A stretch of DNA of 64,000 bases. Source: CBDCNP01 sp965222425. Lineage in GTDB: Bacteria > Acidobacteriota > Vicinamibacteria > Marinacidobacterales > DATDRI01. A program made the translations under genes and the position numbers. Position 1 is the first letter of the stretch; the number at the start of each line of letters is the position of its first letter. The notes under the pieces were generated by a model. It ran no database searches and was not told the origin of the DNA. It worked only from the letters and a program-made list of their open reading frames with translations. The stretch is taken from positions 130,988 to 194,987 of the forward strand of contig CBDCTW010000005.1 of NCBI GenBank assembly GCA_965222425.1. Direction: 5' to 3'. Positions 42,976-52,451 of the stretch are shown piece after piece.

Positions 42976-44513
42976 TCCAGACTGCTCACTCTCTCCTTCG
43001 CCATCACACGAAGGGCGGCGCGATCCAGTTTTCCGGTACCGCCTAGTGGGAGGCGCTCGAGAAAGAAAACGTGCCGCGGATGAGCGTAGGCCGCTCCGTT
43101 TTGGAGGAAGAACGCCTTGACGTCTTCTTCCGAAGTTTGTCCCGCGACCCGCGCCACGACGAACGCCACCGGCACCGCTCCTTTCACCGCGTGTTGCACC
43201 GGGACAACACACGCGTCTCTTAGTTGAGGATGCTTCAGGAGCATGTCTTCGACCTCCTTCGGATAAACATTCTCGACGCCGACGTTGATCATGTCGTCTT
43301 TACGTCCCAGGAAATAGTAAAAGCCGTCCTCGTCTCGGCGCATCAGATCTCCGGTGAAGAGCCAGCCATCCCGGAATCTCTCGGCCGTTGCCTCCGGCCG
43401 CTTCCAGTAACCTTTGGCCAAGCCCGGGTTGCGTGTGACCAGCTCCCCAACTTCGTTAGGCCCCACTTCGGTCGACCCGTCTTCGGCCACTAGCTTCACA
43501 TCGCATCCCGGAAAAGCCATCCCACAATTTCCTCGCTTTTTGAGTCCCCAACGCGAGTTCACGATCGGTACCGGCCCACCTCAGTTAGACCGTAGCTCTC
43601 CGCCATCGGCGCCCCAAAAACACGACCGAACTCTTCTAGAAGCTCTTCGGACACTTCGGCCGAGCCGAAACGGCGTAGCGGATGGAGCTCACGTCATGCT
43701 GAGCCAAGGCCTCTTTTTCCGCCAGGATCATTTTGTACATCGCTGGCACGCCGGTCAGGTAAGTCACTCGATGTCGCTCGATGGCCTTGATCACCTGCAG
43801 CGGATCGAAGCCGGCAAGATGACGAGTGAGCCGCCGGCGAGCAAGAAGGGCTTGACCACTCCGATCGTCGCGTTCTTGTGATAGAGAGGAACGGAGATGA
43901 GGGCTCGCTCGCTGTGGTCGGCGTGAAATGCCTTGCGCAAGATGTCGGCATTCCAAATCTGGCCGCCGTGGGTGAAAAGGACACCCTTCGGCTTACCCGT
44001 CGAGCCGGACGTGTAGGGCTGCATGCAGATCTCGTCGGGGTCGGTACGTCGACGCTCGAGGCGGTCGGGCTGCGATTCGAGAAAATGGTCATAGGACAGG
44101 AATCCATCGCCTGCCGGAGCATCAATGATGATGTGCTTCAAGCTCGGAGCGTCCTTCGCGAGTAGCCGAGCGCGGTCCGCCATATCTCGATTGGCAATGA
44201 GAACCGACGCCTTCGAGTCGTGGAGAACATAGCTCAAGGCTTCATCGCTCATGCGAGTGTTGAGCGGCACGGGGACCGCCCCGAAGCGCATGGGTCCGAA
44301 AGTGGATTCCAGGAAGCGGTAATCGTTGCTGAACATCAGCGCCACTCGCTCGCCCTCGCCCACGCCGATCTCGCGAAGGGCGTTGGCCATGCGATTACAT
44401 CGAGCTTCGAGGTCTTGGAATGAGAGGACAATGTCGTCCTGGAAGACGGTGTGCTCGTCGGGGGTGAGCCGTAACGGGGCGTCGGAGATGTGTCCCAGAT
44501 TATCCGGGAGCAT
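42972..44513 (-). pseudogene. Acyl-CoA synthetase (AMP-forming), three frameshifts
   Basis: ATG 44513, preceded by GGAGAGTGGAG, starts a class I adenylate-forming enzyme: LSFQDLEARCNRMANALREIGVG, PYTSGSTGKPKGVLFTHGG, VPLYHKNATIGVVKPFLLAGGSLVILP. The frame changes near 43810 (continuing GFDPLQVIKAIERHRVTYLTGVPAMYKMIL), again near 43675 (SAEVSEELLEEFGRVFGAPMAESYGLTEVG) and near 43575 (IVNSRWGLKKRGNCGMAFPG to the end: WLFTGDLMRRDEDGFYYFLGRKDDMI and LPLGGTGKLDR). The rejoined protein of about 510 residues is a typical acyl-CoA synthetase. Three separate one-base lesions point to genuine decay. Confidence 0.85.
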
Positions 44514-45555
44514 CTCCACTCTCCGGTTGGATGACAACTTTTCCGAAGACCTCGCGTTTCTCGAGAGCGATCTCTCCTTCGGCGGTGCGCTCCAGGGGCA
44601 ACGCCCGATCCACAACCGGGCGGAGCTTGCCTTCGAACGCCAAGGCGACGACTTCTTCGAGCTCCTCATGAGTCCAACCGTTACTGCCCAGTAGTTTCTG
44701 CTCGCGGCGGAATAGATAACGGATGTCGGTAGGGCCGATCGGACCGGAGGTGGCACCACAGGTCACCAGACGCCCTCCTTTGCCGAGCGCCCGAATACTG
44801 CGTTCCCAAGTGACAGCACCGACCGACTCGATCACAACCTCCACGCCACGTTTGCCGGTGAGTCGCCGGACAGTCTTGTCCCATTCCTCATTCTCGACAT
44901 AATTAACGACGTCGTCAGCCCCGAACTCCCTCGCACGAGCCAACTTTTCCTCGGTGGACGCGGTGGCGATGACCCGAGCGTTCAGGAGCTTCGCGATTTG
45001 TATCGCGGCCACCGCGACGCCACCTCCGGCGCCAAGCACTAACACCACTTCCCCAGGCTTCACTCGCCCATGGGTCACCACCATACGCCAGGCGGTCCCG
45101 TAGGTAACCGGCAAGCACGCGGCGTCGTCGAACGAATAACCCCCCGAAATCGGAATCGCTTGGTTGGCGGGGCAAGTCACATACTCCGCGAGTCCCCCGG
45201 GATCGAGCTCACCCAACATATGTGGCCGCAGGCACCGAGGTGTCTGACCCTCGAGGCAGTACTCGCACGTGCCGCATCCCCAGGTGGGATTCAGAAGCAC
45301 GCGATCCCCCACCGCGGGTCGCCTGACCCCTTCTCCGACTGAGTCGACCACACCGGCAATATCACCACCGGTAATGTGAGGCAGGGGTGTCGGCTCACCG
45401 GGCATCCCTTCGCGAACGAAGATGTCCAGAAAGTTTAGAGCACACGCCTTGATCTTGACCCGGATCTCACCCAGCCCGGCCTTCGGTCGCGGCCACGCGG
45501 CCTCGAGCTTGAGCACCTCCGGGCCGCCGTGCTCATGGATCACGACCGCCCTCAT
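44500..45555 (-). CDS. Zinc-type alcohol dehydrogenase / quinone oxidoreductase-like
   Basis: A 351-residue MDR-superfamily protein. GroES-like part: MRAVVIHEHGGPEVLKLE, GGDIAGVVDSVGEGV, GDRVLLNP and a structural-zinc loop CGTCEYCLEGQTPRC; NADPH-binding part: VLVLGAGGGVAVAAIQIAKLL and VVIESVGAVTWERSIRALGKGGRLVTCG. Substrate unknown. ATG 45555 gives the typical N-terminus; ATG 45579 would add 8 residues. Its end overlaps the acyl-CoA synthetase start by 14 bp. Confidence 0.9.
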   Translation of the reverse strand: MRAVVIHEHGGPEVLKLEAAWPRPKAGLGEIRVKIKACALNFLDIFVREGMPGEPTPLPHITGGDIAGVVDSVGEGVRRPAVGDRVLLNPTWGCGTCEYCLEGQTPRCLRPHMLGELDPGGLAEYVTCPANQAIPISGGYSFDDAACLPVTYGTAWRMVVTHGRVKPGEVVLVLGAGGGVAVAAIQIAKLLNARVIATASTEEKLARAREFGADDVVNYVENEEWDKTVRRLTGKRGVEVVIESVGAVTWERSIRALGKGGRLVTCGATSGPIGPTDIRYLFRREQKLLGSNGWTHEELEEVVALAFEGKLRPVVDRALPLERTAEGEIALEKREVFGKVVIQPESGDAPG

Positions 45556-45667
45556 GGTGTCGACTTCGGATACAGGCATCGAACGCTAAGAATAGTTCAA
45601 AGCCCTTCTCGAAAACAAAGTGCCCCAATCCACGAAAGAAAGGGTGGTATAACCTACTCCCACTTCA

Positions 45668-46267
45668 ATGGACAAACGTAAACATAGCAACGAGCCCTAC
45701 GCGATTGCCGAGGCCATTTCGCCAGCCGAGCTCGAGGCGGAAATCAAAGAGCTCGAGCGGCTAGGCAAGTCGCCGTGGTTGGCGCGACTCCCGGGCTACT
45801 TGCGGCTCGGGGGCCCGGGTTTCATGGATGCCGCGCTCACTCTCGGCGCAGGAACGCTGACCGCTGCGATGCTCTCGGGCGCCACCTTCGGATACAAGAC
45901 GATGTAGCTCCTCTGGGTTTCCATGGGAATGGGCTGCTTCATGATGGCCGCGAGCGCGCGCTTTACCACCCGCGGGTTTCGCGTCATCGCCCTCCAGAAC
46001 GAGCATCACGGCTGGATCATCGGCTCCTTGATGACCGCGCTCGTCGGTACTTCCGCGGTCGCGATTATTTTCAATTATGGCCAGTACAGCTTGGGCACTC
46101 ATCTCATCGAATCGCTGACGCCATTGATGGGATTCGAGTTTCCTCGACAATACAACTGGGTGCTCTATATGGCGCTCACCAGTTGTTTGACGTTGAGCTA
46201 TGGACGGGGAAAACATGGCATCCGGTTGGTCGAGAACTTCATGAAGCTCAGCATCCCGAAGTCGTAA
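45668..46267 (+). pseudogene. Nramp-like metal transporter, nonsense codon and C-terminal truncation
   Basis: ATG 45668 starts a hydrophilic N-terminus, then LRLGGPGFMDAALTLGAGTLTAAMLSGATFGYKTM, a TAG at 45905-45907 in place of the Trp expected before LLWV, and WVSMGMGCFMMAASARFTTRGF with further helices (GWIIGSLMTALVGTSAVAIIFNYG; YNWVLYMALTSCL). The order resembles the first five or so helices of Nramp-family transporters (GPGF, LLWV). It ends at 46267, about half the usual length of ~420 residues. The frame beside it (to 46374) keeps a charged helix-like tail of unclear origin. TATAAC at 45648-45653 could be a -10 box. Confidence 0.65.
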
Positions 46268-46402
46268 GAGCTTTTCTGGCTGCGTTTCGATTGGGCGTCG
46301 ACGTCCGAAAGGGCGTTACCGAAAAGCTCAAGGCGACTCTCGACACGGCTAAAGGGCGAGTCGAGCTTTCGTAAGCTCCTGAAACGTCACCGAGGTAGAA
46401 CT

Positions 46403-46885
46403 ATGAGTCGCTCGAGTGAAGACCGAATGCTTCGAGAGCACCTCGCCAAGCTCCTGGCCGGAAAACAGGCTCATGTGGACTTCGACACCGCCGTCTCCGA
46501 TCTACCTGCCGAGCTCCAGGGAAGAAAACCAAAGGGAGCATCGCACACCCCGTGGGAGATATTGGAGCATTTGCGGATCGCGCAATGGGACATCTTGGAG
46601 TTCAGTCGCAACCCCAAGCACGTCTCCCCGAATTTCCCCGCCGGTTACTGGCCGGAAGAAGCCGCACCACCGGAGTCAGGATCGTGGGTGCAAAGCGTGG
46701 CCCTCTTTCAGGCGGATCTCAAAGCGTTTCGGGAATTCGTCCAGAACCCGGCGACCGACCTCTACACTCCCATCCCTCATGGAGACGGGCAAACCGTCTT
46801 GCGGGAGGTGTTGGTCGCGGCCGATCATAACGCCTACCACTTGGGCGAACTGGTTTTGGTGCGGCGAATGCTCGGTGCCTGGTAG
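46403..46885 (+). CDS. DinB-like superfamily protein
   Basis: A 160-residue four-helix-bundle protein of the DinB/YfiT group: SHTPWEILEHLRIAQWDILEF contributes the first metal His, and VLREVLVAADHNAYHLGELVLVRRML contributes the HxxxH pair near the C-terminus. Proteins of this superfamily bind a divalent metal with three His; several are thiol (bacillithiol, mycothiol) transferases. No partner genes define the role here. ATG 46403 is preceded by GAGG. Confidence 0.85.
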   Translation: MSRSSEDRMLREHLAKLLAGKQAHVDFDTAVSDLPAELQGRKPKGASHTPWEILEHLRIAQWDILEFSRNPKHVSPNFPAGYWPEEAAPPESGSWVQSVALFQADLKAFREFVQNPATDLYTPIPHGDGQTVLREVLVAADHNAYHLGELVLVRRMLGAW

Positions 46886-47003
46886 CTAAATTTCAGCTAA
46901 AGCTCGGTAAGTCGAGAGTTTAGAACAGTTTTCCAAGGCGGGAGGGAATCGGACGGAGGCCACGCGTAGGCCGTTCCTTCGTAACACCTTACAGGTCAAG
47001 GGC

Positions 47004-47032
47004 TTGACGGATCCACCTCCAGATGGTACAGT
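47004..47032 (+). promoter_or_regulatory. Promoter of the FmdB-family gene, leaderless geometry
   Basis: TTGACG (47004-47009), 17 bases, TACAGT (47027-47032). The GTG start at 47040 is 13 bases from the -10 box, so the transcript probably starts at the codon itself. There is no Shine-Dalgarno sequence. Confidence 0.6.
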
Positions 47033-47039
47033 TTCTTTC

Positions 47040-47345
47040 GTGCCTCTTTATGAATACGAGTGCGAAAGTTGTGGCCACCGCTTCGAAATGCTGCAGAAGG
47101 TGGCCGACTCGCCGCTCACTTCATGCGTGAAGTGCGAAGGTAAGGTCGAACGGCTCTTCTCCTCCCCTGCCATTCAATTCAAAGGGACCGGGTGGTACGT
47201 CACCGACTACGCCCGCAAAGGCCAGGCTTCATCGACCGAGAGCGAAAGCTCCGAAAGCCCTTCTAAAACAAACAAATCTGAAAAGAACCGCTCCAAGAGC
47301 GGCTCTGCGGCGAGTGCTTCGAGCACGTCTAAAGAAAAAGACTAA
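47040..47345 (+). CDS. FmdB-family zinc ribbon protein
   Basis: A 101-residue protein starting MPLYEYECESCGHRFEMLQKV (GTG start), then SCVKCEGKVERLFS: four cysteines of an FmdB-type zinc ribbon, then GTGWYVTDYARK and a Ser/Lys/Glu rich tail of low complexity. Family members are regulatory or ribosome-associated small proteins of unclear function. The promoter upstream suggests a leaderless mRNA. Confidence 0.88.
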   Translation: MPLYEYECESCGHRFEMLQKVADSPLTSCVKCEGKVERLFSSPAIQFKGTGWYVTDYARKGQASSTESESSESPSKTNKSEKNRSKSGSAASASSTSKEKD

Positions 47346-47442
47346 ACCAACCTAGTCTTTGCAAGTCCCCTGAGAGAGACCTTCAGGTGGACCCCTCCGT
47401 CTGTACGAGAAAAACCAGTGAGCAGTTATCAGTCAGTACTGA

Positions 47443-47991
47443 TTACCGACTCTTGATACGGATCGCACCGCTCTTCTCCGACGCTTCGAGTACCGTGACC
47501 ACATCGTCGCGCTCGACCGGACCGTAGTACCACTCGCCGGTGGAAAGAGACGCCGCTCTCACCGTTCGGTAGATATCGAGCACTGTCCGTTCACCATCGA
47601 CCAGGTTGCGCACCTCGGTCTGATAAAGACGGTCCAATCCTTCGACACCACCGCCCGGGCCCCCTCGACGCATCATCTTTTCCAAACTCTCCGCCAACGA
47701 CATGGTCCGCTCCGGCACTCTCTCGGCCGCCGCCTTTTCATCGGGGGAAAGCTCGCTTCTTGGAGCTTGGCCGGTTCGCTCCTCGTAGAATGCATCCACG
47801 TCTTCTTGAAGCGTCCGACCGAGGTTCTTTACTCGTACCCGGACTTGCTTCAACAACCTCTCACCGGCTCCGCCGGGGGAAACCAAGACCAGCGCAGAAT
47901 CGACTGTAGCGATCTCCCGAGCGGTGGACACCGAGAGGAGCATCTCGGCATCTTTGTATCGAGAGGAGTTAGATCCGGCCGACTCGTCCAT
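47443..47991 (-). CDS. C-terminal fragment of a peptidase-like protein
   Basis: A 182-residue product with a variable N-terminus and a conserved-looking end: LDRLYQTEVRNLVDGERTVLDIYRTVRAASLS, WYYGPVERDDVVTVLEAS. This wording resembles the C-terminal helical domain that follows the catalytic domain in certain exported M28-type aminopeptidases, but no catalytic residues are in this piece. Its 5' end abuts, head to head and overlapping, the start of the lytic transglycosylase remnant at 47990, so the N-terminal part was probably lost by a rearrangement. Family assignment is tentative. Confidence 0.45.
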   Translation of the reverse strand: MDESAGSNSSRYKDAEMLLSVSTAREIATVDSALVLVSPGGAGERLLKQVRVRVKNLGRTLQEDVDAFYEERTGQAPRSELSPDEKAAAERVPERTMSLAESLEKMMRRGGPGGGVEGLDRLYQTEVRNLVDGERTVLDIYRTVRAASLSTGEWYYGPVERDDVVTVLEASEKSGAIRIKSR

Positions 47992-48690
47992 GAGTCGCGC
48001 CGACGCCCGAGTCGAGCAAAAGCTTCAGAGCCTCGATGCCGGCATCAGCTTCGATTCCAAGAAACAGCAACTCTTGATCGGGATCCGGGATGAAATCATG
48101 AAGGCCAACCCGAGAGTCAGTCTCAACCAGGCCTACGAGTACTCTCGGTTCATCCTCCAGGCATCCGACAAATACCCCTCCGTGGACCCGCTCATTTTTC
48201 TCGCGGTGGGAATCGTCGAAAGCGGCTACCACCCATCGGCTACCAGCCACGCGAACGCCAAGGGCCTCTACCAGATCTGTGGCCTTCCACCGGACGGATG
48301 TTGGCCCGAACGCTCAACTGGGAGTACTCCGACGAGATGTTGTACGACCCGGAGAAAAACACCGAGATGGCCGCCCTCTATTTGGACATACTCTTCACCG
48401 CCTACAACGATGAACGGATGGTTCTCGCCGAGTACAACGGCGGACCGCTCAACGCCGGGTATCTTCGCGCCGGCAGCAGCCGGGCCGCGGCGGAGACAAG
48501 GGACTATGTCATGAAAGTCGGTGATGTCTACGATCGCCTCCAAAACAAGTTCGAACGAGGCATCGATGTCCGCCTCGAGCCCATGCACCGTGACGGGGAG
48601 CGGGATGGGAAATTACTCGGTAGGCCGAGCAGAACGGCCAAGAAGAGCTATCGCGAAGTCGCGGACGCTGCCGCGTCGGGCATGCGGTAG
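47990..48690 (+). pseudogene. Soluble lytic transglycosylase domain protein, frameshifted
   Basis: From about ATG 47990 the frame gives LNQAYEYSRFILQASDKYPSVDPLIFLAVGIVESGYHPSATSHANAKGLYQI, the catalytic Glu being in VGIVESGY. At about 48285 a one-base shift occurs; the second frame continues (MLARTLNWEYSDEMLYDPEKNTEMAALYLDIL, VLAEYNGGPLNAGYLRAG, VMKVGDVYDRL) to 48690. Restoring one base gives LYQI-W-PSTGRMLAR as in SLT enzymes. There is no signal peptide at the start, consistent with a lost N-terminus at the 47990 junction. Confidence 0.8.
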
Positions 48691-48742
48691 TTGGCTCATA
48701 CGGAAACGCCCGCCCATTGGGGGCCGATTGGACCTGACAGGC

Positions 48743-48768
48743 AAGGAGGCCGCAAGGCCTCCTTTTTT
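48743..48768 (+). terminator. Bidirectional intrinsic terminator
   Basis: AAGGAGGCC (48743-48751), loop GCAA, GGCCTCCTT (48756-48764), followed by a T-run. It lies between convergent genes and its A-run on the other strand can serve the minus-strand CoA-transferase. Confidence 0.9.
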
Positions 48769-48785
48769 GTCTCAAGCGGAGAGGT

Positions 48786-49847
48786 CTAGCACACTCCATC
48801 GGTTCGCAGGCCTTCGACTTCGCTCGGGCTGAAGCCCAGCTCCTCGAGCAGACTCAGGGTATGCTCTCCAAGCTCCGGAGCAGGTTCACCGGAGTCGGCG
48901 GGCCGGGCGAAGGGTACCGCTAACTCGGGATCGAACATCCGCCGGTGTGAAACCTGCGGGTGCGATAGGGCTTCGCCCGGGTCTCGAACCAGCTCCACGC
49001 AGGCATCCCTGCCCTCGATGCCCTCGAAGACCGCCTGCCATTCCGCCGCGTCCTTCCCGGCCACAACCTCCGCGACTTCTTGCCGGGCAGACGGGTCACG
49101 GATGCGTTCGACCAAGTCCGGCCTTTCGATGCCCTCACAGAAAGTTTTCCAAAACTTCGGCTCCAGGGCACCCACCGACAACCACCGCCTATCGCGGGTT
49201 TCGTAAAGTCCATAGTTAGGATAATGCCCGGAAAGTACCTCGCCGATCGGACACATCGCGAGCCCCAGCAAAGAGACGACGCCGTCCAAGATGGCAAGAT
49301 CGATGTAGCTTCCTTCTCCGGTCGTGCCACTCTTGTGAAGACCAGCCATTAGGGTGAGTGCTCCATAGAGCCCGCCCCCGGCGAAGTCGGCGAACTGAAT
49401 CCGAGGCACCTCCTTCCGCAGCGCTCCCGCCATGGCCATGTAGTTGATGTCGTGCCCGGCCTTACTCTTATAGGGACCCTGCTGCCCGTAGCCGGTTATC
49501 GAGAGGTAGACGAGCCGGGGGTTTTGCTCCGCCAACGTCTCGTAGGCAAGCCCCAAACGCTCCATGACTCCCGGGCGGAAGCCCTCTATCAAAGCGTCCG
49601 ATCGCTCCGCGAGGCGAAGGAGCAGGCGTCGCCCTTCATCCGACTTTAGATTCAGGGTCACACTTTTCTTGCCGCGATTGAGTCGCCGGAATGCCTCTTC
49701 ATCCAAACCGCGCAGGGGATCCCCACGCCCGGGCTCTTCGATTTTGATGACGTCTGCACCGAGCTCCGACACCAACAGACTGCAAAACGGACCGGGCGCG
49801 TAATGGCTCAAGTCGAGGACGCGGGTGCCGCGAAGAAGAGAGAGCAC
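48786..49847 (-). CDS. CaiB/BaiF family III CoA-transferase (racemase-like)
   Basis: A 353-residue enzyme with GTRVLDLSHYAPGPFCSLLVSELGADVIKIEEPGRGDPLR, LNRGKKSVTLNLKSDEG, GFRPGVMERLGLAYETL and the catalytic Asp in AGHDINYMAMAGAL (Asp133), then the FADFAGGGLYGALTLMAGL helix. Members are alpha-methylacyl-CoA racemases or formyl/carnitinyl-CoA transferases; wording is closest to racemase-like members. It sits just downstream of a thiolase on the same strand, suggesting a role in degradation of branched or odd acyl chains. Confidence 0.9.
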   Translation of the reverse strand: MLSLLRGTRVLDLSHYAPGPFCSLLVSELGADVIKIEEPGRGDPLRGLDEEAFRRLNRGKKSVTLNLKSDEGRRLLLRLAERSDALIEGFRPGVMERLGLAYETLAEQNPRLVYLSITGYGQQGPYKSKAGHDINYMAMAGALRKEVPRIQFADFAGGGLYGALTLMAGLHKSGTTGEGSYIDLAILDGVVSLLGLAMCPIGEVLSGHYPNYGLYETRDRRWLSVGALEPKFWKTFCEGIERPDLVERIRDPSARQEVAEVVAGKDAAEWQAVFEGIEGRDACVELVRDPGEALSHPQVSHRRMFDPELAVPFARPADSGEPAPELGEHTLSLLEELGFSPSEVEGLRTDGVC

Positions 49848-49853
49848 AGTTGG

Positions 49854-51167
49854 TCACTCCGTCTCCACGACCATGCTGAAACCCAGGCCGCCCGCCGCAC
49901 ACACTCCAATGAGTCCGAACCGTTGGCCCCGTCGTCTGAGCTCGTTCAGGAGACTCAGCGTGATACGCGCACCGGTCGCAGCGAAGGGATGACCTATCGC
50001 AATCGAGCCCCCGGTTACATTGAGACGATCCATGTCCACTTGTCCCAGCGGTTCCGAGCGCCCCAACCTTTCTCGAGCGAACGTTGCCGACTCGAAGGCT
50101 TGGAGCACGGAGAGAACTTGTGCGGCAAAGGCTTCGTGAAGATCGATCAGGTCCATGTCGCCGAGGGTGAGTCCGGCCCTACGAAGCGCGGTCGGAGTGC
50201 TCAGGGCAGGACCAATCAGGAGCTGATCGAAGGGATCGACACCGCAGAAGGCATAGGACCGAACGTAACCGAGAGGGCGGTAGCCCAGGGCCTTGGCCTT
50301 TTCTTCGGACATGAGCAACATAGCCGCCGCACCATCGGTAAGTGGGCTGGAGTTGCCCGCGGTAAGGCTTCCATAGCGGCGATCGAACACCGGGCGTAGA
50401 GAACCGAGCGCCTCCAGAGAAGTGTCTCGACGGATACCGTCATCTTCTCCCAACGACTTCGTGTATCGCGGGGGGATATAGACGCGGACGAGCTCCTCGG
50501 GGAGTCTTCCGTCATCGGTAGCAGCGGCGGCAAGCCGATGACTCCGCAATGCAAACTCGTCCTGCGCTTCGCGAGAGATTCCGTTCTCCTTCGCCATCTT
50601 CTCGGCCGACTCCCCCATGGTCAATTCGGTGGAGAGCTCTGCAATCGCGGGGGCAACTGGCGCGAGATCCTTCAGACGCAGTTTTGAGAATCCCTTCAGT
50701 CGTCCGGCGAGTGTTTTTGCCTTTCGCGCCGCGAGGAGCGCGCGGGTCAAGGGTTTGGATACCAGGATCGGTACGTTCGAGAGCGATTCGGCTCCACCCG
50801 CGATCACCGTGTCCGCCTGCCCGGATGCGATCGCCTCCGCCGCGCCTACGATCGCTTGGTTCGACGACGCACACGCGCGCGACACCGTATAGGCTTCGAT
50901 AGTCGGTGGAAGCCCGGCCCCGAGGGTTGCTTCGCGCGCCAAGTTGGTCGCTTTGACATCGGGTACGACGGTGCCGAGAACCACCTGGTCGATCTCGCGA
51001 GGATCGATCGCGCTTCGCTGAACGAGCTCCGCGGTGACCAGTCGGCCAAGATCGAGCGCCGATAGATCGGCTAGCATTCCGCCCGCTCTCGCGAACGGCG
51101 TCCGGCAGCCCGCAACGAAGGCTACCCTTCGCCCCTGCATCGAACTGGATGCGGAGCTCACGCTCAT
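49854..51167 (-). CDS. Acetyl-CoA C-acyltransferase (thiolase, FadI-like)
   Basis: A 437-residue thiolase: VAFVAGCRTPFARAGG, nucleophile Cys in VSRACASSNQAI (Cys99), AGGAESLSNVPI, LTAGNSSPLTDGAAAMLLMSE, LHEAFAAQVLSVLQAF, catalytic His in GGSIAIGHPFAATGAR and the second Cys in VCAAGGLGF. The long form and insert around LRLKDLAPVAPAIAEL match the FadI/trifunctional beta-subunit branch, normally partnered by FadJ-type enoyl-CoA hydratase; no such partner is in the window. ATG 51167 is used instead of the start at 51209, which adds an unrelated stretch. Its stop is 6 bases from the CoA-transferase start. Confidence 0.93.
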   Translation of the reverse strand: MSVSSASSSMQGRRVAFVAGCRTPFARAGGMLADLSALDLGRLVTAELVQRSAIDPREIDQVVLGTVVPDVKATNLAREATLGAGLPPTIEAYTVSRACASSNQAIVGAAEAIASGQADTVIAGGAESLSNVPILVSKPLTRALLAARKAKTLAGRLKGFSKLRLKDLAPVAPAIAELSTELTMGESAEKMAKENGISREAQDEFALRSHRLAAAATDDGRLPEELVRVYIPPRYTKSLGEDDGIRRDTSLEALGSLRPVFDRRYGSLTAGNSSPLTDGAAAMLLMSEEKAKALGYRPLGYVRSYAFCGVDPFDQLLIGPALSTPTALRRAGLTLGDMDLIDLHEAFAAQVLSVLQAFESATFARERLGRSEPLGQVDMDRLNVTGGSIAIGHPFAATGARITLSLLNELRRRGQRFGLIGVCAAGGLGFSMVVETE

Positions 51168-51439
51168 GTGTAGGAGTCTCTCACAATCGTGCCCGCCTTC
51201 GCTCGTCAATAAGGGGATAACGAGACGAGCTGCGGCGAGGCAAGCCTCGTTTCGCGCGCTAACATGAGATTAGCAAGGTGGGTGGGGGCGCTGGCTGGCC
51301 GACCGGTCGGTAGGTGGCCTAAGGCAGGGCCGGCCATTTGCCGTGGCCGAGCCCTTGTGGTACCCTCCGCCCCAGGGTTTTTTGTCGCCTCGGCGACTGC
51401 CTGGAATCCCCAAGCGCAGAGCTAGAAGGAGAAAGTTTG

Positions 51440-52357
51440 ATGAGCAAGTGGGTAGCAGTGGCGATCATGGTCCTGCTGGCCGGTGGAGCTGTGGCACAGC
51501 AGCAGCTACCACCCGGTCACAAGGAGTTTAAGGAAGGCCAAGCGGCCATCAAAAAGAACGACATGGTTGGCGCGATCGTCGCCTTCGAGAAAGCACTGGC
51601 GGCGGATCCAGATATTTTCGCCAGTCACTACTTCCTGGGCTTCGCCTACCAGAGCAAGAAGAATTACCCCAAGACCGCCGAGCACTTTACGGCGTATCTC
51701 GACAAAGTGGGGGACAATTCCGAGGCCGCCGAGCAGATCGGTCATGCCACCCGCCAGGGCGGCCTTGCCTGGGCACGCACCAAGAACTCCGCTAAGGGCA
51801 TCCCTTATTTGGAGAAGGCAGCGGCCGCCAAGCCCAACGACAAAGAGGTGCACTACTACCTCGGGATGGCGTTGATCAGAAACGGGCAGGAGAGCAAAGC
51901 CGAGCAGCACTTTTCGAAAGTGATCCAGCTCGATCCCAGCCTGCCGCGCCCGTATTATTTCGTCGGCCGCGTCGCGTTCAACACCGAGAGCTGGGGCGAG
52001 GCGCAGCGGCTTCTCAGCAAGTATTTGGAGCTGAAGCCGGACGATAACTTCGCATCCGACGCTCACTTCATGCTGGGCTCAATGGCGGTCCGGCAGGCTG
52101 AGGGCGCAGCGAATCCCGCCGCCCGGAACAACGCGGCGAAGACACATCTCAACAAGTTCCTAGAAATTAAGCCCAACGCACCTCAGGCACCACAGGCTCA
52201 CTACATCCTTGGCAGCCTGGCGGCGCAGAGCGAAGATACCACGACGGCGAAGGCCCACTTCCAGAAGTATCTCCAGCTGCAACCTCAAGGGGCGCAGGCC
52301 GAGGAGATCAAACAGTTCTTAGCAGATCTGAGCGAGGGTGAAGAAGAAGGTAGCTAG
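51440..52357 (+). CDS. Exported tetratricopeptide-repeat protein
   Basis: A 305-residue protein with a signal peptide (MSKWVAVAIMVLLAGGAVAQ) and about six TPR units (for example HKEFKEGQAAIKKNDMVGAIVAFEKALAADP, VHYYLGMALIRNGQESKAEQHFSKVIQLDPSLP, SWGEAQRLLSKYLELKPDD, AKTHLNKFLEIKPNAPQAPQAHYILGSLAAQ) ending in an acidic tail. It is a periplasmic scaffold or chaperone-like protein of unknown partner. AAGGAG at 51426 precedes ATG 51440, and a strong terminator follows. Confidence 0.9.
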   Translation: MSKWVAVAIMVLLAGGAVAQQQLPPGHKEFKEGQAAIKKNDMVGAIVAFEKALAADPDIFASHYFLGFAYQSKKNYPKTAEHFTAYLDKVGDNSEAAEQIGHATRQGGLAWARTKNSAKGIPYLEKAAAAKPNDKEVHYYLGMALIRNGQESKAEQHFSKVIQLDPSLPRPYYFVGRVAFNTESWGEAQRLLSKYLELKPDDNFASDAHFMLGSMAVRQAEGAANPAARNNAAKTHLNKFLEIKPNAPQAPQAHYILGSLAAQSEDTTTAKAHFQKYLQLQPQGAQAEEIKQFLADLSEGEEEGS

Positions 52358-52380
52358 CGAGAACTCCGCAAGGGTTTCGC

Positions 52381-52436
52381 GAGGCCCGGTGATCTTCCTA
52401 AAAGCCTCTTCCTAAAAGAAGACCGCCGGGCCTTTT
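52381..52436 (+). terminator. Intrinsic terminator after the TPR gene
   Basis: AGGCCCGG with GATCTTC pairs with GAAGACC...CCGGGCCT and is followed by TTTT; inside the loop CTTCCTAAAAG repeats. Also placed to end the minus-strand hypothetical gene from the other side. Confidence 0.8.
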
Positions 52437-52451
52437 GCTATTGGGATGGGT

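Noticed and set aside
437..46267. Reassignment of TAG as a sense codon
   Set aside because: Several intact genes end at TAG at the expected length (for example the bufferin-like gene, DUF2784 and FabZ), and two of the three TAG-containing genes have further lesions.
46886..47003. tRNA or small RNA gene in the gap before FmdB
   Set aside because: No cloverleaf with T-arm and anticodon arm can be drawn; no tRNA was found anywhere in the window by eye.
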